This document shows, piece by piece, positions 1 through 8,714 of a DNA stretch of 64,000 nucleotides. This DNA comes from Saccharothrix longispora (GTDB taxonomy: Bacteria > Actinomycetota > Actinomycetes > Mycobacteriales > Pseudonocardiaceae). How positions within the stretch are numbered: the first letter of the stretch is position 1; each line of letters opens with the position of its first letter. The notes below the pieces were generated by a model, which had not been told where the DNA came from, ran no database searches, and saw only the letters and a program-made list of their open reading frames with translations. Location of the stretch: assembly GCF_030852425.1 (NCBI RefSeq), contig NZ_NSDM01000016.1, positions 84,262 through 148,261 on the forward strand, written 5' to 3'. Both the position numbers and the translations under genes were made by a program.

Positions 1-1521
1 GCAGGACGGCAGGCACTACCTGCTCACCGCCGCCGTGCCCGCGTCGGGCTGGCCGCTGCGCGGGCAGGAGGCGTACCAGGTCACCCGCTACCTCGACTAC
101 CTCGACGTGATGTCCTACGACCTGCACGGGGCGTGGAACCACTTCGTGGGGCCGAACGCCGCGCTCCACGACGACGGCGAGGACGGCGAGCTGGCCGCGG
201 GCGGTGTCTACACCGCGCCGCAGTACGAGGGCATGGGCTACCTCAACACCGACTGGGCGTACCACTACTACCGCGGCGCGATGCAGGCCGGGCGCATCAA
301 CATCGGCGTGCCGTTCTACGGCCGGGGCTGGCAGGGCGTCACCGGCGGCGTCGACGGCCTGTGGGGCCGCGCGGCCCTGCCCGACCAGACCAAGTGCCCG
401 CCCGGCACCGGTTCCACCGTCGGCAGCACCACCCCGTGCGGCACGGCGCGGTCGGCATCGACGACCTGTGGCACGACTCCACCGCCGGCGGCGCCGAGGT
501 GCCCAGCGGCGTGAACCCCCTGTGGCACACCAAGAACCTGGAGCACGGCATCACGCCGGACTACCTGGCGCGGCACGGCCTCGACCCGGTCGGCGACCCG
601 ACCGACCGCCTCACCGGCGACTACACCCGCCACTACGACAGCACGCTCACCGCGCCGTGGCTGTGGAACGCCGAGAAGAAGGTCTTCCTGTCCACCGAGG
701 ACGAGCAGTCCATCGCCGCGAAGGCGAAGTACGTGGCGGACAAGGGCCTCGGCGGCATCATGATCCGGGAGCTGGCGGGCGACTACCGCTTCGTCGCCGC
801 CAAGGGCCAGTACACCGTCGGCGACACCCTGCTCACGAAGATCGACGAGGGCCTGCGCGCCGCCGCGCCGTACGGCAACCGCAAGGCGACCGGTCCCGCG
901 CCGTCCCGCGTGCCGGACGTCTCCGCCACCGTGTCCGGGTTCGCGCTGGGCGACAGCAACTACCCGATCACGCCCGAGCTGAGGATCACCGACAACTCCA
1001 CCACCACGATCCCCGGCGGCGCGAAGGTCGAGTTCGACTACGGCACCAGCGCGCCGGGCAGCATGTCCGACCAGTCGGGCTTCGGCCTGCGGGTCGTCGC
1101 CAAGGGCCACTCCGGCTCCGACGTCGGCGGCCTCAGGGGCGACTTCCAGCACGTCGAGCCGACCCTGCCGACCTGGCAGCCGCCGGCGCCCGGCGCCTCG
1201 GTGGAGGTGGCGCTGAGCTACCAGCTGCCGATCGCCTCGCCGTCGAACTTCCGGATCACCTTCGGCGGACAGGTCCACGCCATCGCCTCCGACCACCCGC
1301 GCGGCGTCGCCGGCGGTCCGGACCCGACCACCACGACCACGACCACGACGACCGACCAGCCGGGCTGCGCCACGCCCGCGTGGGACCGCGCCAAGGTCTA
1401 CAACAGCGGCAACGAGGTGTCGCACCGCGGCGGGAAGTGGACGGCCCGGTGGTGGACGCAGGGCGAGGAGCCCGGCGCCACGGGCGAGTGGGGCGTCTGG
1501 CGCGACCTCGGGGCCTGCTGA
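1..1521 (+). pseudogene. GH18 chitinase, 3' part, broken by a one-base frameshift
   Basis: Secreted-type chitinase that hydrolyses beta-1,4-GlcNAc polymers; the 5' end, including the DxxDxDxE catalytic motif, lies left of the window. In frame 2 (from base 2) the barrel strand LDYLDVMSYDLHG and the segment MGYLNTDWAYHYY are typical GH18. Near 443-446 the reading shifts to frame 1 and continues with AVGIDDLWHDS, the rest of the barrel, an Ig-like C-terminal domain (about 900-1310), a Thr-rich linker (1327-1360) and a CBM5/12-like chitin-binding module with paired Trp residues and terminal Cys. Joining the frames needs one extra G in the GG at 445-446, so one base appears lost, by mutation or sequencing error. 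The domain order is that of actinobacterial exochitinases. A terminator hairpin follows. Family assignment is sure; functional state is not. Confidence 0.85.
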
Positions 1522-1551
1522 CACCGGTCCGGGGTAAGGCCTTCGGAGCAC

Positions 1552-1594
1552 CCCTTACCCGCCGCCTGCCACGCCTCGCGGCGGCGGGTAAGGG
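1552..1594 (+). terminator. Hairpin terminator after the chitinase gene
   Basis: A perfect 15-bp stem (1552-1566 pairs with 1580-1594; arm CCCTTACCCGCCGCC) with a 13-nt loop begins 30 nt after the chitinase stop. There is no U-tract, as is common in high-GC actinobacteria. Confidence 0.75.
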
Positions 1595-1690
1595 AACCAC
1601 CCCCGCGGTGCGCGCGGACGACCGATGCCCGCACCGGCGCCTCAGCACGACTCTTCACGTCATCGGACACGACGACACGAGGAGCACGTC

Positions 1691-1879
1691 ATGGAGTGGA
1701 CGCCCGAGGCGGTCAAGGCGGAGATCGACTACCGGCAGGCCGCGCTGCGCGCGGACGCGGCGCGGGCACGCGCCTCCCGCCAGCCCCGCACGCCGAGGCG
1801 CCCGTGGTGGAGGGGACTGGGCCACCGCGCGGCGCCGGAGGCGGGCGAGGGGGGAAATCGCCGCCCGGAGGCCGCCTGA
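1691..1879 (+). CDS. Small basic protein of unknown function (62 aa)
   Basis: Begins MEWTPEAVKAEIDYRQAALR with an A/R-rich tail. ATG at 1691 is preceded by GAGGAG at good spacing, which supports translation. No membrane segment, signal peptide or known domain is visible; the N-terminal half looks like an amphipathic helix with acidic and basic residues. It ends 11 nt before the LAL regulator and may be co-transcribed with it. Coding bias matches neighbours. Function unknown. Confidence 0.55.
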   Translation: MEWTPEAVKAEIDYRQAALRADAARARASRQPRTPRRPWWRGLGHRAAPEAGEGGNRRPEAA

Positions 1880-1890
1880 GGTGTGACAGC

Positions 1891-4866
1891 ATGCCAGGTG
1901 TGGCACGCCTCGGTTCCGGAATTCCCTTGGTGGCGCGTAGCCGGGAGATGGCCAGGCTCCGCGCCGCCCTCGACGACGCCGCGCGCGGCACGGCGGGCGC
2001 GGTCCTGCTCGCCGGCGACGCGGGCGTCGGCAAGAGCCGGCTGGTGGACGAGCTGACCGCCGCCGCGGGCGACGCGCTCGTGCTCACCGGGCGCTGCCTG
2101 GACGTCGGCGAGACCGGCCTCCCGTACCTGCCCTTCACCGAGGCCCTCGGGCAGGTGCGGGAGGCGGGCCTGCTCGACGTCGCCGCCCGGCCCGCGCTGG
2201 CCCCGCTGATCCCCGAACTCGCCCTGCCGGCCGCCCACGAGGGCGGCCGGTCCGTGTCCGGCGCGCCGCACCCGGTCGGCCGCCGCTCCGAGCAGGACGT
2301 CGGTCAGCTCCGGCTGTTCGACGCCGTGCACGGCCTGCTCGGCGACCTGGCCGGCGAGCGGCCCGTGCTGCTGGTCCTCGAAGACCTGCACTGGGCCGAC
2401 GCCTCCACCCGCCACCTGCTGTCCTTCCTGCTCTCCCGGCTGCGCGCGCAGCGGCTGCTCGTCGTCGCCACCTACCGCTCGGACGACCTGCACCGCAGCC
2501 ACCCGCTGCGGCCCCTGCTCGCCGAGCTGGTGCGGCTGCCCGCCGTGCAGCGGCTCGACCTGACCCCGCTCAGCGCGATCGACGCCCGCTCGTTCGTGGC
2601 CGCGCTGTCCGACGACCTGCCCGACGACGTGGTGCTGGAGGTCGCCGAGCGCTCGGACGGCAACCCGTTCTTCGCCGAGGAGCTGATCGCGTTCGCCACC
2701 TCCGGCGCCGGGCACGTGCCGTGGACGCTCGCCGAGGTGCTGCTGGCCCGCGTCGAGCGCCTCGGACCGGAGGCGCAGCGCGTCGTGCGGATCGCCTCCG
2801 TCGCGGGCCGGTCGGTCCGGCACGGGCTGCTGCGCGACGTGGCGGCCGTGGACGACGTCGCGCTCGACACCGCCCTGCGCGAGGCCGTGCAGCACCACGT
2901 GCTGCTGGTGGACCGCGCCGGCGGCTACGCGTTCCGGCACGCCCTGCTGCGCGAGGCCGTGTACGGCGACCTGCTGCCCGGTGAACGCGCCCGCCTGCAC
3001 TCCGCGTACGCCGACCGCACCGCCGCCGGCGGCGGCCGGGGCGCCGCCGCCGCGCTCGCCCACCACAGCCTGGAGTCCCACGACCTGCCCCGCGCGCTGC
3101 GCGCGTCGGTCGAGGCCGCGCAGGAGGCGCAGGCCGCCGGCGCGCCCGCCGAGGCGCTGAGGCACCTGGAGCGGGCGCAGGAGCTGTGGCCCGCCGTCCC
3201 GGAGGCCGACCGGCCGCCGGGCGTGAGCGAGCTGGTGCTGCTGCGCCGCGCGTCGTGGGCGGCGGGCACGTCCGGCCACCCGGAGCGGGCCGTCGCGTTC
3301 GCCCGCACCGGCACGACGGTCCTCGACGGGGTCGACCCGGAGACCGCGGCCGAGATGTGGCGGCGCTTCGCGCAGGCGTTGCAGGTGCTCGACGGCACCG
3401 AGGACGAGGAGTTCCGCGCCATCGAGGAGGCGTGGCGGCTCGTGTGCGACCGGCCCGCGTCCCCGGCCCGCGCCTGGGTGCTGGCGGTGTGGGCGGCGGC
3501 GCTGCGCCACGACCGCGAGTACGCGCGGGCCCGGGAGCGCGCCGGGCTGGCGGTGGCCGACGGCCGCGCGGCGGGCGCCGAGGCGGCGGTGGCGGACGCG
3601 CTGACCACGCTGGGCCTGCTCGACGAGGCCGCGGGCGAGGTGTCCCCGGCCCGCGAGCACCTGACCGCGGCCGTGGCGTGCGCGATGGAGGCCGACGCGG
3701 TCAGCACCGAGCTGCGCGCCCGCTACTTCCTCGGTGTGCACCACTACGACCTGGGCGAGCCGGCCGAGGCCGCGCGGGTGTTCGACGAGGGCGTGGCGCG
3801 GGCCAGGGCGACCGGCCTCACGTGGAGCTCCTTCGGCGTGGAACTGCGCATCCTCCAGGTGCTGACCAAGTACTGCACCGGCGCGTGGGACGACGCGGCG
3901 ACCGCCGCCGAACCGCCGGGCCTGCGCGTGTCGAGCACGGTGTCCGCGCGGCTCGCCGCGGCCGGCACGCACGTCGCGGTCGGCCGGGGCGAGTTCGAGC
4001 AGGCCGAGCGGATGATCCGCGAGCTGCGCGCCGACTGGCACCGCGACCTCCAGATCGCGCTCATCACCGGCGGCACGGGCGCCGAACTGGCGCTGTGGCG
4101 CGGCAAGCCGGAGCTGGCCGTGGAGCGGGTCGCCGACGCCGTGCAGTGGTCGCGCCAGGGCGACGAGTGGTTCCTGGCGGGCATCCGGCTGGCGGCCCTG
4201 GGCGTCGCCGGGCACGCCGACCTGGCCGTGCGGGCGCGGCGGCGGCGCGACCGGGCCGCGGAGGAGGCGGCGGTGCGCGCCGGGCGCGAGCTGGCCGGGT
4301 ACGCCCGCACCACGGCCGACCTGGGCACGCCGCGCACCGGCGAGCTGGGCCCCGAGGGACGCGCGTGGCTGGCCCGCGCCGCCGCCGAGGAGTCCCGGCT
4401 GACCGGTCCCGGCGACCCGGCGCTGTGGCGGCGCGCCGCGGACGGGTTCGACTTCGGGGCGGTGTTCGAGCAGGCCGTGTGCCGGTGGCGGCTGGCCGAG
4501 GCGCTGCTGGCCGCCGACCTGCGCGACGAGGCGGTGACCGCGCTGCGGCAGGCCGGCGCGGTGGCCGACCGGCTGGGTGCGGCGCCGTTGCGGGAGGCGC
4601 TGGACCTGGTGGCCCGGCGGGCGCGGGTGGCGCTGCGCGACACGGGGCCGCGCGACCGGGTGGACCCGTTCACGCCGCGCGAGCGGTCGGTGCTGGAACT
4701 GGTCGCGCGGGGGCGCACCAACCGGCAGGTGGGCGAGGAGCTCTACATCTCCGAGAAGACGGTCAGCGTGCACCTGAGCCGGATCATGGCCAAGCTCGGC
4801 GCGAGCAGGCGGGCCGAGGCCGTGGCGAACGCCTTCGACCGGGGCCTGCTCGACCTGCCCGACTGA
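1891..4866 (+). CDS. LAL-type LuxR-family transcriptional regulator with AAA/NACHT-like ATPase
   Basis: Large ATP-dependent regulator (991 aa). N-terminal P-loop ATPase: Walker A GDAGVGKS at about residues 42-49, Walker B LLVLEDLHWAD at about 160-170. The centre is Ala/Arg/Leu-rich helical (TPR-like), and the C-terminus is a LuxR/FixJ helix-turn-helix (TPRERSVLELVARGRTNRQV ... SEKTVSVHLSRIMAKLGAS). This architecture is that of MalT/LAL activators, in which an unknown ligand and ATP control DNA binding. ATG 1891 is chosen because the Walker A lies at its usual distance; GTG 1900 is an alternative. The next genes on the same strand encode an ABC exporter 150 nt downstream, a possible but unproven target. 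No biosynthetic cluster is next to it. Confidence 0.92.
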   Translation: MPGVARLGSGIPLVARSREMARLRAALDDAARGTAGAVLLAGDAGVGKSRLVDELTAAAGDALVLTGRCLDVGETGLPYLPFTEALGQVREAGLLDVAARPALAPLIPELALPAAHEGGRSVSGAPHPVGRRSEQDVGQLRLFDAVHGLLGDLAGERPVLLVLEDLHWADASTRHLLSFLLSRLRAQRLLVVATYRSDDLHRSHPLRPLLAELVRLPAVQRLDLTPLSAIDARSFVAALSDDLPDDVVLEVAERSDGNPFFAEELIAFATSGAGHVPWTLAEVLLARVERLGPEAQRVVRIASVAGRSVRHGLLRDVAAVDDVALDTALREAVQHHVLLVDRAGGYAFRHALLREAVYGDLLPGERARLHSAYADRTAAGGGRGAAAALAHHSLESHDLPRALRASVEAAQEAQAAGAPAEALRHLERAQELWPAVPEADRPPGVSELVLLRRASWAAGTSGHPERAVAFARTGTTVLDGVDPETAAEMWRRFAQALQVLDGTEDEEFRAIEEAWRLVCDRPASPARAWVLAVWAAALRHDREYARARERAGLAVADGRAAGAEAAVADALTTLGLLDEAAGEVSPAREHLTAAVACAMEADAVSTELRARYFLGVHHYDLGEPAEAARVFDEGVARARATGLTWSSFGVELRILQVLTKYCTGAWDDAATAAEPPGLRVSSTVSARLAAAGTHVAVGRGEFEQAERMIRELRADWHRDLQIALITGGTGAELALWRGKPELAVERVADAVQWSRQGDEWFLAGIRLAALGVAGHADLAVRARRRRDRAAEEAAVRAGRELAGYARTTADLGTPRTGELGPEGRAWLARAAAEESRLTGPGDPALWRRAADGFDFGAVFEQAVCRWRLAEALLAADLRDEAVTALRQAGAVADRLGAAPLREALDLVARRARVALRDTGPRDRVDPFTPRERSVLELVARGRTNRQVGEELYISEKTVSVHLSRIMAKLGASRRAEAVANAFDRGLLDLPD

Positions 4867-5016
4867 CGCGGCGCCGGACCGGGCGGCGTCAGACCTCAGG
4901 ACCACCCGGCGTCATCCCGCCGGCTGACGGCGCGTTCCGCCGCCGAGGTGACGACCGGTTACGCCCGCCGGCCATAGCTTTCTCCCCGATCGAGAAGACC
5001 GAGGGAATGAGGGAGC

Positions 5017-5769
5017 ATGTCCGCACTGGTGTCCGACGTCGGGACCCGCACCGCCGCAGAGGCCGCGAACCTGGTGAAGGTGTACGGCAAGGGCGACACC
5101 GCGGTCCGCGCCCTCGACGGGGTGAGCGTCGCCTTCGAGGCGGGCCGCTTCACCGCGATCATGGGGCCCTCGGGCTCCGGCAAGTCCACGCTGATGCACT
5201 GCCTCGCCGGGTTGGACAACGTCGACGGCGGCAACGTGCGCATCGGCGGCACCGAGATCACCTCGCTCAACGACAAGGACCTGACCAAGCTGCGCCGCGA
5301 CCGCGTCGGCTTCGTGTTCCAGGCGTTCAACCTGCTGCCCACGCTCACCGCCGAGGCCAACATCCTGCTCGGCCTGGAGCTGGCCGGCCGCAAGCCCGAC
5401 CGCGAGTGGTTCGACAACATCGTCGACGTCCTCGGCCTGCGCGACCGCCTCGCGCACAAGCCCACCGAGCTGTCCGGCGGCCAGCAGCAGCGCGTGGCCT
5501 GCGCCCGCGCCCTGGTCGCGCGGCCCGACGTGGTGTTCGCCGACGAGCCGACCGGCAACCTGGACTCGCGCTCCGGCGCCGAGGTCCTCGACTTCCTGCG
5601 CATGTCGGTGCGCAAGCTCGGCCAGACCGTGATCATGGTGACGCACGACCCGGTCGCCGCGTCCTACGCGGACCGCGTCGTGCTGCTCGCCGACGGCCGG
5701 CTCGCGGGCGACATCGCCAACCCGACCGCGGACTCCGTGCTCGCGGCCCTGAAGCACCTGGGCGCGTGA
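5017..5769 (+). CDS. ABC transporter ATPase of the MacB/LolD (FtsX-permease) type
   Basis: ATP-binding subunit (250 aa) that energises the permease encoded immediately downstream. Walker A GPSGSGKST (about residues 52-60), Q-loop FVFQAFNLLPTLTA, signature LSGGQQQR, Walker B VVFADEPTGNLDS and the H-loop VTHD are all intact. The sequence follows the pattern of three-helix FtsX/MacB exporters, which move peptides, lipids or antibiotics mechanically across or out of the membrane rather than importing. ATG 5017 has a GAGGGAG element just upstream. It ends 4 nt before the permease start, so the two form an operon and probably one complex. Confidence 0.95.
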   Translation: MSALVSDVGTRTAAEAANLVKVYGKGDTAVRALDGVSVAFEAGRFTAIMGPSGSGKSTLMHCLAGLDNVDGGNVRIGGTEITSLNDKDLTKLRRDRVGFVFQAFNLLPTLTAEANILLGLELAGRKPDREWFDNIVDVLGLRDRLAHKPTELSGGQQQRVACARALVARPDVVFADEPTGNLDSRSGAEVLDFLRMSVRKLGQTVIMVTHDPVAASYADRVVLLADGRLAGDIANPTADSVLAALKHLGA

Positions 5770-5773
5770 CCTG

Positions 5774-8287
5774 ATGCTCCGCACGATCATCGCGGGCCTG
5801 CGGGCCCGCACCGCGCGCCTCGTCCTCTCCTCGGTGGCGATCGCCCTCGGCGTCGCGTTCGTGACCGGCACGCTCGTGCTCGGCGACGCGATGAACGCGA
5901 GCCTGCACGACCAGTTCGCCAGGAGCGCGCGCAACGTCGACGCCTCCATCACCCCGTCCGGCACGTCGGAGGACGGTCCGAAGGGCATCACGCCGGAGGT
6001 GCTGGAGAAGGTCCGGCAGACCCCCGGCGTGGCCGGCGTCGACACCCGCTACCTCGCGTCCGTCCCGCTCATCGGCGGCGACGGCAAGGCCAAGAACGCG
6101 TGGGGCGCGCCGCTGGCCTCCACCGAGCGGCTGCGCGAGTTCGACCTCGTCGACGGGCGCTACCCGACCGGTGACGACGAGATCGCGGTCGACGAGCGCA
6201 CCGCCTCGACCGCGAAGCTCACCGTCGGCGGCACGGTCACGCTGCTGGCGCCGGACCAGTCGGAGCGCGCGTTCACCGTCGTCGGCACCTACGCGCAGGG
6301 CGTCGGCCGGGTCCAGGTGTCGGGCAACGACCACGTCGTGCTCACGCCCGCCGCGCTCCGGGAGTTCGCCGAGGACCGGCCGCCCTACGAGGTGGTCGTC
6401 GTGGCCGCGCCCGGCGTCACCCAGCAGCAGCTGGTGGACGACCTCCGCGAGGCCGTCGGCGGGGACGGTTACCGGTTCCTGACGGGCGAGGAGCTGACGC
6501 GGGAGGCGCTGCGCCAGGTCGCCTCCCAGGCCGGCGAGTTCACCACCGTGCTGCTCGCGTTCGCGCTCATCGCGCTCGTCGTCGCGGCCATGGTCATCTA
6601 CAACACGTTCACCATCCTGGTCGCCCAGCGCACCCGCGAGCTGGCCCTGATGCGGTGCGTGGGGGCGAGCCGCGCCCAGGTGTTCCGCGGCGTGCTGGCC
6701 GAGGCGCTGGTGATGGGGCTCGTCGCGTCCGTGCTCGGCCTGTTCGCCGGGCTCGGCGTCTCCGCGCTGCTCCAGAAGGTGATCGGGAGCTTCGACGGCG
6801 GCACCGGCGCGGTGAGCCTGCCCGTGTCGGCGACCACCGTGCTGGCCGCGTTCGCCGTGGGCACCCTGGTGACCGTGCTGGCCGCCGTGCTGCCCGCCCG
6901 CAAGGCGACCCGCGTGCCGCCGGTGGCCGCGCTGCGCAGCCAGCCCGACAGCGGCGAGGAGGTCCGGCGCACCGGCGTGCTGCGGGTCCTGACGGCCGCG
7001 CTGTTCGCGGTGGTCGGCGTCGGCGCGATCGTGCTGGGCATGGGCATCGACGACGAGAACGCGTCGATGGTCGTCAGCGGCGGGGGCACCATGGCGCTGC
7101 TCGCCGCCGTGATCGTCCTCGGCCCGCTGCTGGTCGGACCGGTCAACCGGGCGCTCGGCGTCGTGCCGCGGATGCTGTTCGGCGTGCCCGCGAAGCTGGC
7201 CTCCGCCAACGCCGCCCGCAACCCCAAGCGCACCGCCGCGACCACCGCCGCGCTGCTCATCGGCGTGACCGTCGTGTCCCTGGTGACGGTGGTCGCCAAC
7301 AGCGCGAAGGAGACCGCGAACGCCCAGATCGACCAGCGGATGCCCGCCGACTACACGGTGACGTCCTCCGTCCACGACCGCCCGCTGCCCGAGCGGCTGG
7401 CGACCGACCTCGCCGCGGTCCCCGAGGTCGAGGAGGTCGCGCCCACCACCCGCGTGTACGGCGACCGGGCGTACTTCGACGGCGTCCCGCGCGACGCGCT
7501 GGGCGACCTGTTCCGACCGGAGGTCACGAGCGGTTCGCTCGACGACCTGGTCGACGGCGCGGTGGCCGTGCGGGACGAGTACGCCACCGAGGCCGGCCTG
7601 TCCGTCGGGTCGACGCTCACCGTCCGCGAGTCCGAGGGCGGCGGGTCGCAGGACCTCCGCGTGGTGGCCGTGGTCACCGGCAACGGGCTGCCGGACGGCC
7701 TGATGACGCTGGAGACGTCGAAGCGGTTCACGCGGGCCGCCGAGGGCTACGACAGCATCCTGATCAAGCTGCGCGACGGCGCGGCGAACGGCCGCGCGGC
7801 GGTCGAGGAGGTCACCGACGCGTCGCCGCTCGCCGTGCTCGACAGCGCCGCGGAGACCAAGGAGCAGCTGAACTCGCAGCTCGACCAGGTGCTCGGGTTC
7901 ATCTGGGCGCTGATCGGGTTGGCCGTCGTGATCGCCCTGTTCGGCATCGCCAACACGCTCACCCTGTCGGTGCTGGAGCGGACCCGCGAGTCGGCGCTGC
8001 TGCGCGCGCTCGGCCTGACGCGGGGCCAGCTGCGCCTGATGCTGGTGATCGAGTCGGTCCTGATGGCGGTGATGGGCGCGGCGATCGGCCTGGTGCTGGG
8101 CATCGGGTTCGGCTGGGTGGTCATCGAGGCCGTGTCGTCGGACACCGTGCCGTTCGACCTGGTCGTGCCGTTCGGGCAGATCGGCGTGATGCTGGCGGGC
8201 GCCGTGGTGGCCGCGGTCCTGGCCGCCGCCCTGCCCGCCCGGCGCGCGGCCCGCACCTCCGTGATCGCGGGCATCGCCGAAGCCTGA
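5774..8287 (+). CDS. FtsX/MacB-like ABC transporter permease with two FtsX units
   Basis: Permease of 837 aa, partner of the preceding ATPase. One N-terminal membrane helix (RLVLSSVAIALGVAFVTGTL) is followed by a large extracytoplasmic domain, then an FtsX core of three helices around residues 255-370, a second extracytoplasmic domain (about 500-690) and a second FtsX core near the C-terminus (FIWALIGLAVVIALFGIANT and following). The conserved FtsX loop with RTRELALMRCVGASRAQV and later RTRESALLRALGLTRGQLR is present in both halves. Doubled FtsX permeases of this length are common in actinobacteria and are usually annotated as macrolide or lipoprotein exporters. The substrate is unknown. Confidence 0.93.
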   Translation: MLRTIIAGLRARTARLVLSSVAIALGVAFVTGTLVLGDAMNASLHDQFARSARNVDASITPSGTSEDGPKGITPEVLEKVRQTPGVAGVDTRYLASVPLIGGDGKAKNAWGAPLASTERLREFDLVDGRYPTGDDEIAVDERTASTAKLTVGGTVTLLAPDQSERAFTVVGTYAQGVGRVQVSGNDHVVLTPAALREFAEDRPPYEVVVVAAPGVTQQQLVDDLREAVGGDGYRFLTGEELTREALRQVASQAGEFTTVLLAFALIALVVAAMVIYNTFTILVAQRTRELALMRCVGASRAQVFRGVLAEALVMGLVASVLGLFAGLGVSALLQKVIGSFDGGTGAVSLPVSATTVLAAFAVGTLVTVLAAVLPARKATRVPPVAALRSQPDSGEEVRRTGVLRVLTAALFAVVGVGAIVLGMGIDDENASMVVSGGGTMALLAAVIVLGPLLVGPVNRALGVVPRMLFGVPAKLASANAARNPKRTAATTAALLIGVTVVSLVTVVANSAKETANAQIDQRMPADYTVTSSVHDRPLPERLATDLAAVPEVEEVAPTTRVYGDRAYFDGVPRDALGDLFRPEVTSGSLDDLVDGAVAVRDEYATEAGLSVGSTLTVRESEGGGSQDLRVVAVVTGNGLPDGLMTLETSKRFTRAAEGYDSILIKLRDGAANGRAAVEEVTDASPLAVLDSAAETKEQLNSQLDQVLGFIWALIGLAVVIALFGIANTLTLSVLERTRESALLRALGLTRGQLRLMLVIESVLMAVMGAAIGLVLGIGFGWVVIEAVSSDTVPFDLVVPFGQIGVMLAGAVVAAVLAAALPARRAARTSVIAGIAEA

Positions 8288-8288
8288 C

Positions 8289-8422
8289 CGCGAACGCACG
8301 ACACGAGGGTCGCGAACGCACGACTCGCCGGGGACGAACGCACGACACGCCGAACACCGCGCGTGTCGTGCGTTCGCGTCCGGCGTGTCGTGCGTTCGCG
8401 TCCGGCGAGTCGTGCGTTCGCG
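8289..8422. repeat. Six-copy cluster of a 17-bp repeat, three direct then three inverted
   Basis: Units CGCGAACGCACGACACG (8289-8305), the same with CTCG ending (8311-8327), and a slightly degenerate copy (8334-8349) are followed by reverse-complement copies at 8362-8378, 8384-8400 and 8406-8422. The whole is a large imperfect inverted repeat able to fold into a cruciform or a long RNA hairpin. The same unit (CGAGTCGTaaGTTCGCG) recurs at 21833-21849, which marks a dispersed intergenic family. There is no sign of CRISPR: spacers are only 5-12 bp and copies invert. Confidence 0.85.
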
Positions 8423-8474
8423 GGAATCGCGGGGGCGCGCGTCACGGTTCGGCGCGGTTCGCCTCTAACGGGGT

Positions 8475-8509
8475 GCGGGGTGGCCCGAGCGAGGGCCGGG
8501 CCACCCCGC
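8475..8509 (+). terminator. GC-rich hairpin terminator between the ABC exporter and the sugar operon
   Basis: GCGGGGTGGCCCG (8475-8487) pairs perfectly over 13 bp with 8497-8509 across a 9-nt loop. It lies between two same-strand operons, after the repeat cluster and before the sugar operon promoter. Confidence 0.7.
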
Positions 8510-8567
8510 GTCGTGCGTTCCGCCGCCTCCGGGCTCACACAACGTCATTTCTGGTCGCTCCTCGTTA

Positions 8568-8580
8568 CGGGAGCGCTTCA
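8568..8580 (+). promoter_or_regulatory. Upstream imperfect LacI-type operator
   Basis: GGGAGCGCTTC (8569-8579) resembles the core GAGCGCTC of the two perfect operators about 80 nt downstream. A distal site is typical for looping by LacI-family tetramers or for cooperative dimers. This is a sequence resemblance only. Confidence 0.5.
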
Positions 8581-8617
8581 GAAAGTTACGGAACGGTGTC
8601 GAGAATCCCGGTACTCC

Positions 8618-8646
8618 TTGACGTGCCGTGCCGCGGGTCACAGGGT
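8618..8646 (+). promoter_or_regulatory. Sigma-70-type promoter of the sugar-uptake operon
   Basis: A -35 box TTGACG (8618-8623) and a -10-like CAGGGT (8641-8646) are separated by 17 bp. The paired operators start on the next base, so a bound repressor would sit over the transcription start. Confidence 0.6.
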
Positions 8647-8673
8647 GAGAGCGCTCTCATGAGAGCGCTCTCA
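8646..8673 (+). promoter_or_regulatory. Tandem LacI-family operators of the sugar operon
   Basis: Two identical perfect palindromes GAGAGCGCTCTC occupy 8647-8658 and 8661-8672, separated by AT, giving a larger perfect dyad. The central GAGCGCTC is the core bound by CebR/BglR-type LacI repressors. They lie directly behind the -10 box and upstream of the solute-binding protein gene. The LacI regulator at the end of the operon is the obvious ligand, and its own upstream region carries a related site at 14371-14385. Confidence 0.85.
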
Positions 8674-8714
8674 CGACGTCGGGCGGTTCCCGGCGAGTGC
8701 GTCGAGGAGGACGG

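Noticed and set aside
1729..4905. 1058-aa open frame on the minus strand
   Set aside because: Shadow of the LAL regulator; Pro/Arg/Gly/His-rich with no domains, while the plus frame has complete ATPase and LuxR motifs.
5633..8299. 888-aa open frame on the minus strand
   Set aside because: Antisense shadow of the FtsX-type permease, low-complexity His/Gly/Arg/Gln composition.
8289..8422. CRISPR array
   Set aside because: Repeat units are separated by only 5-12 bp and the last three are inverted; no cas genes in the window.
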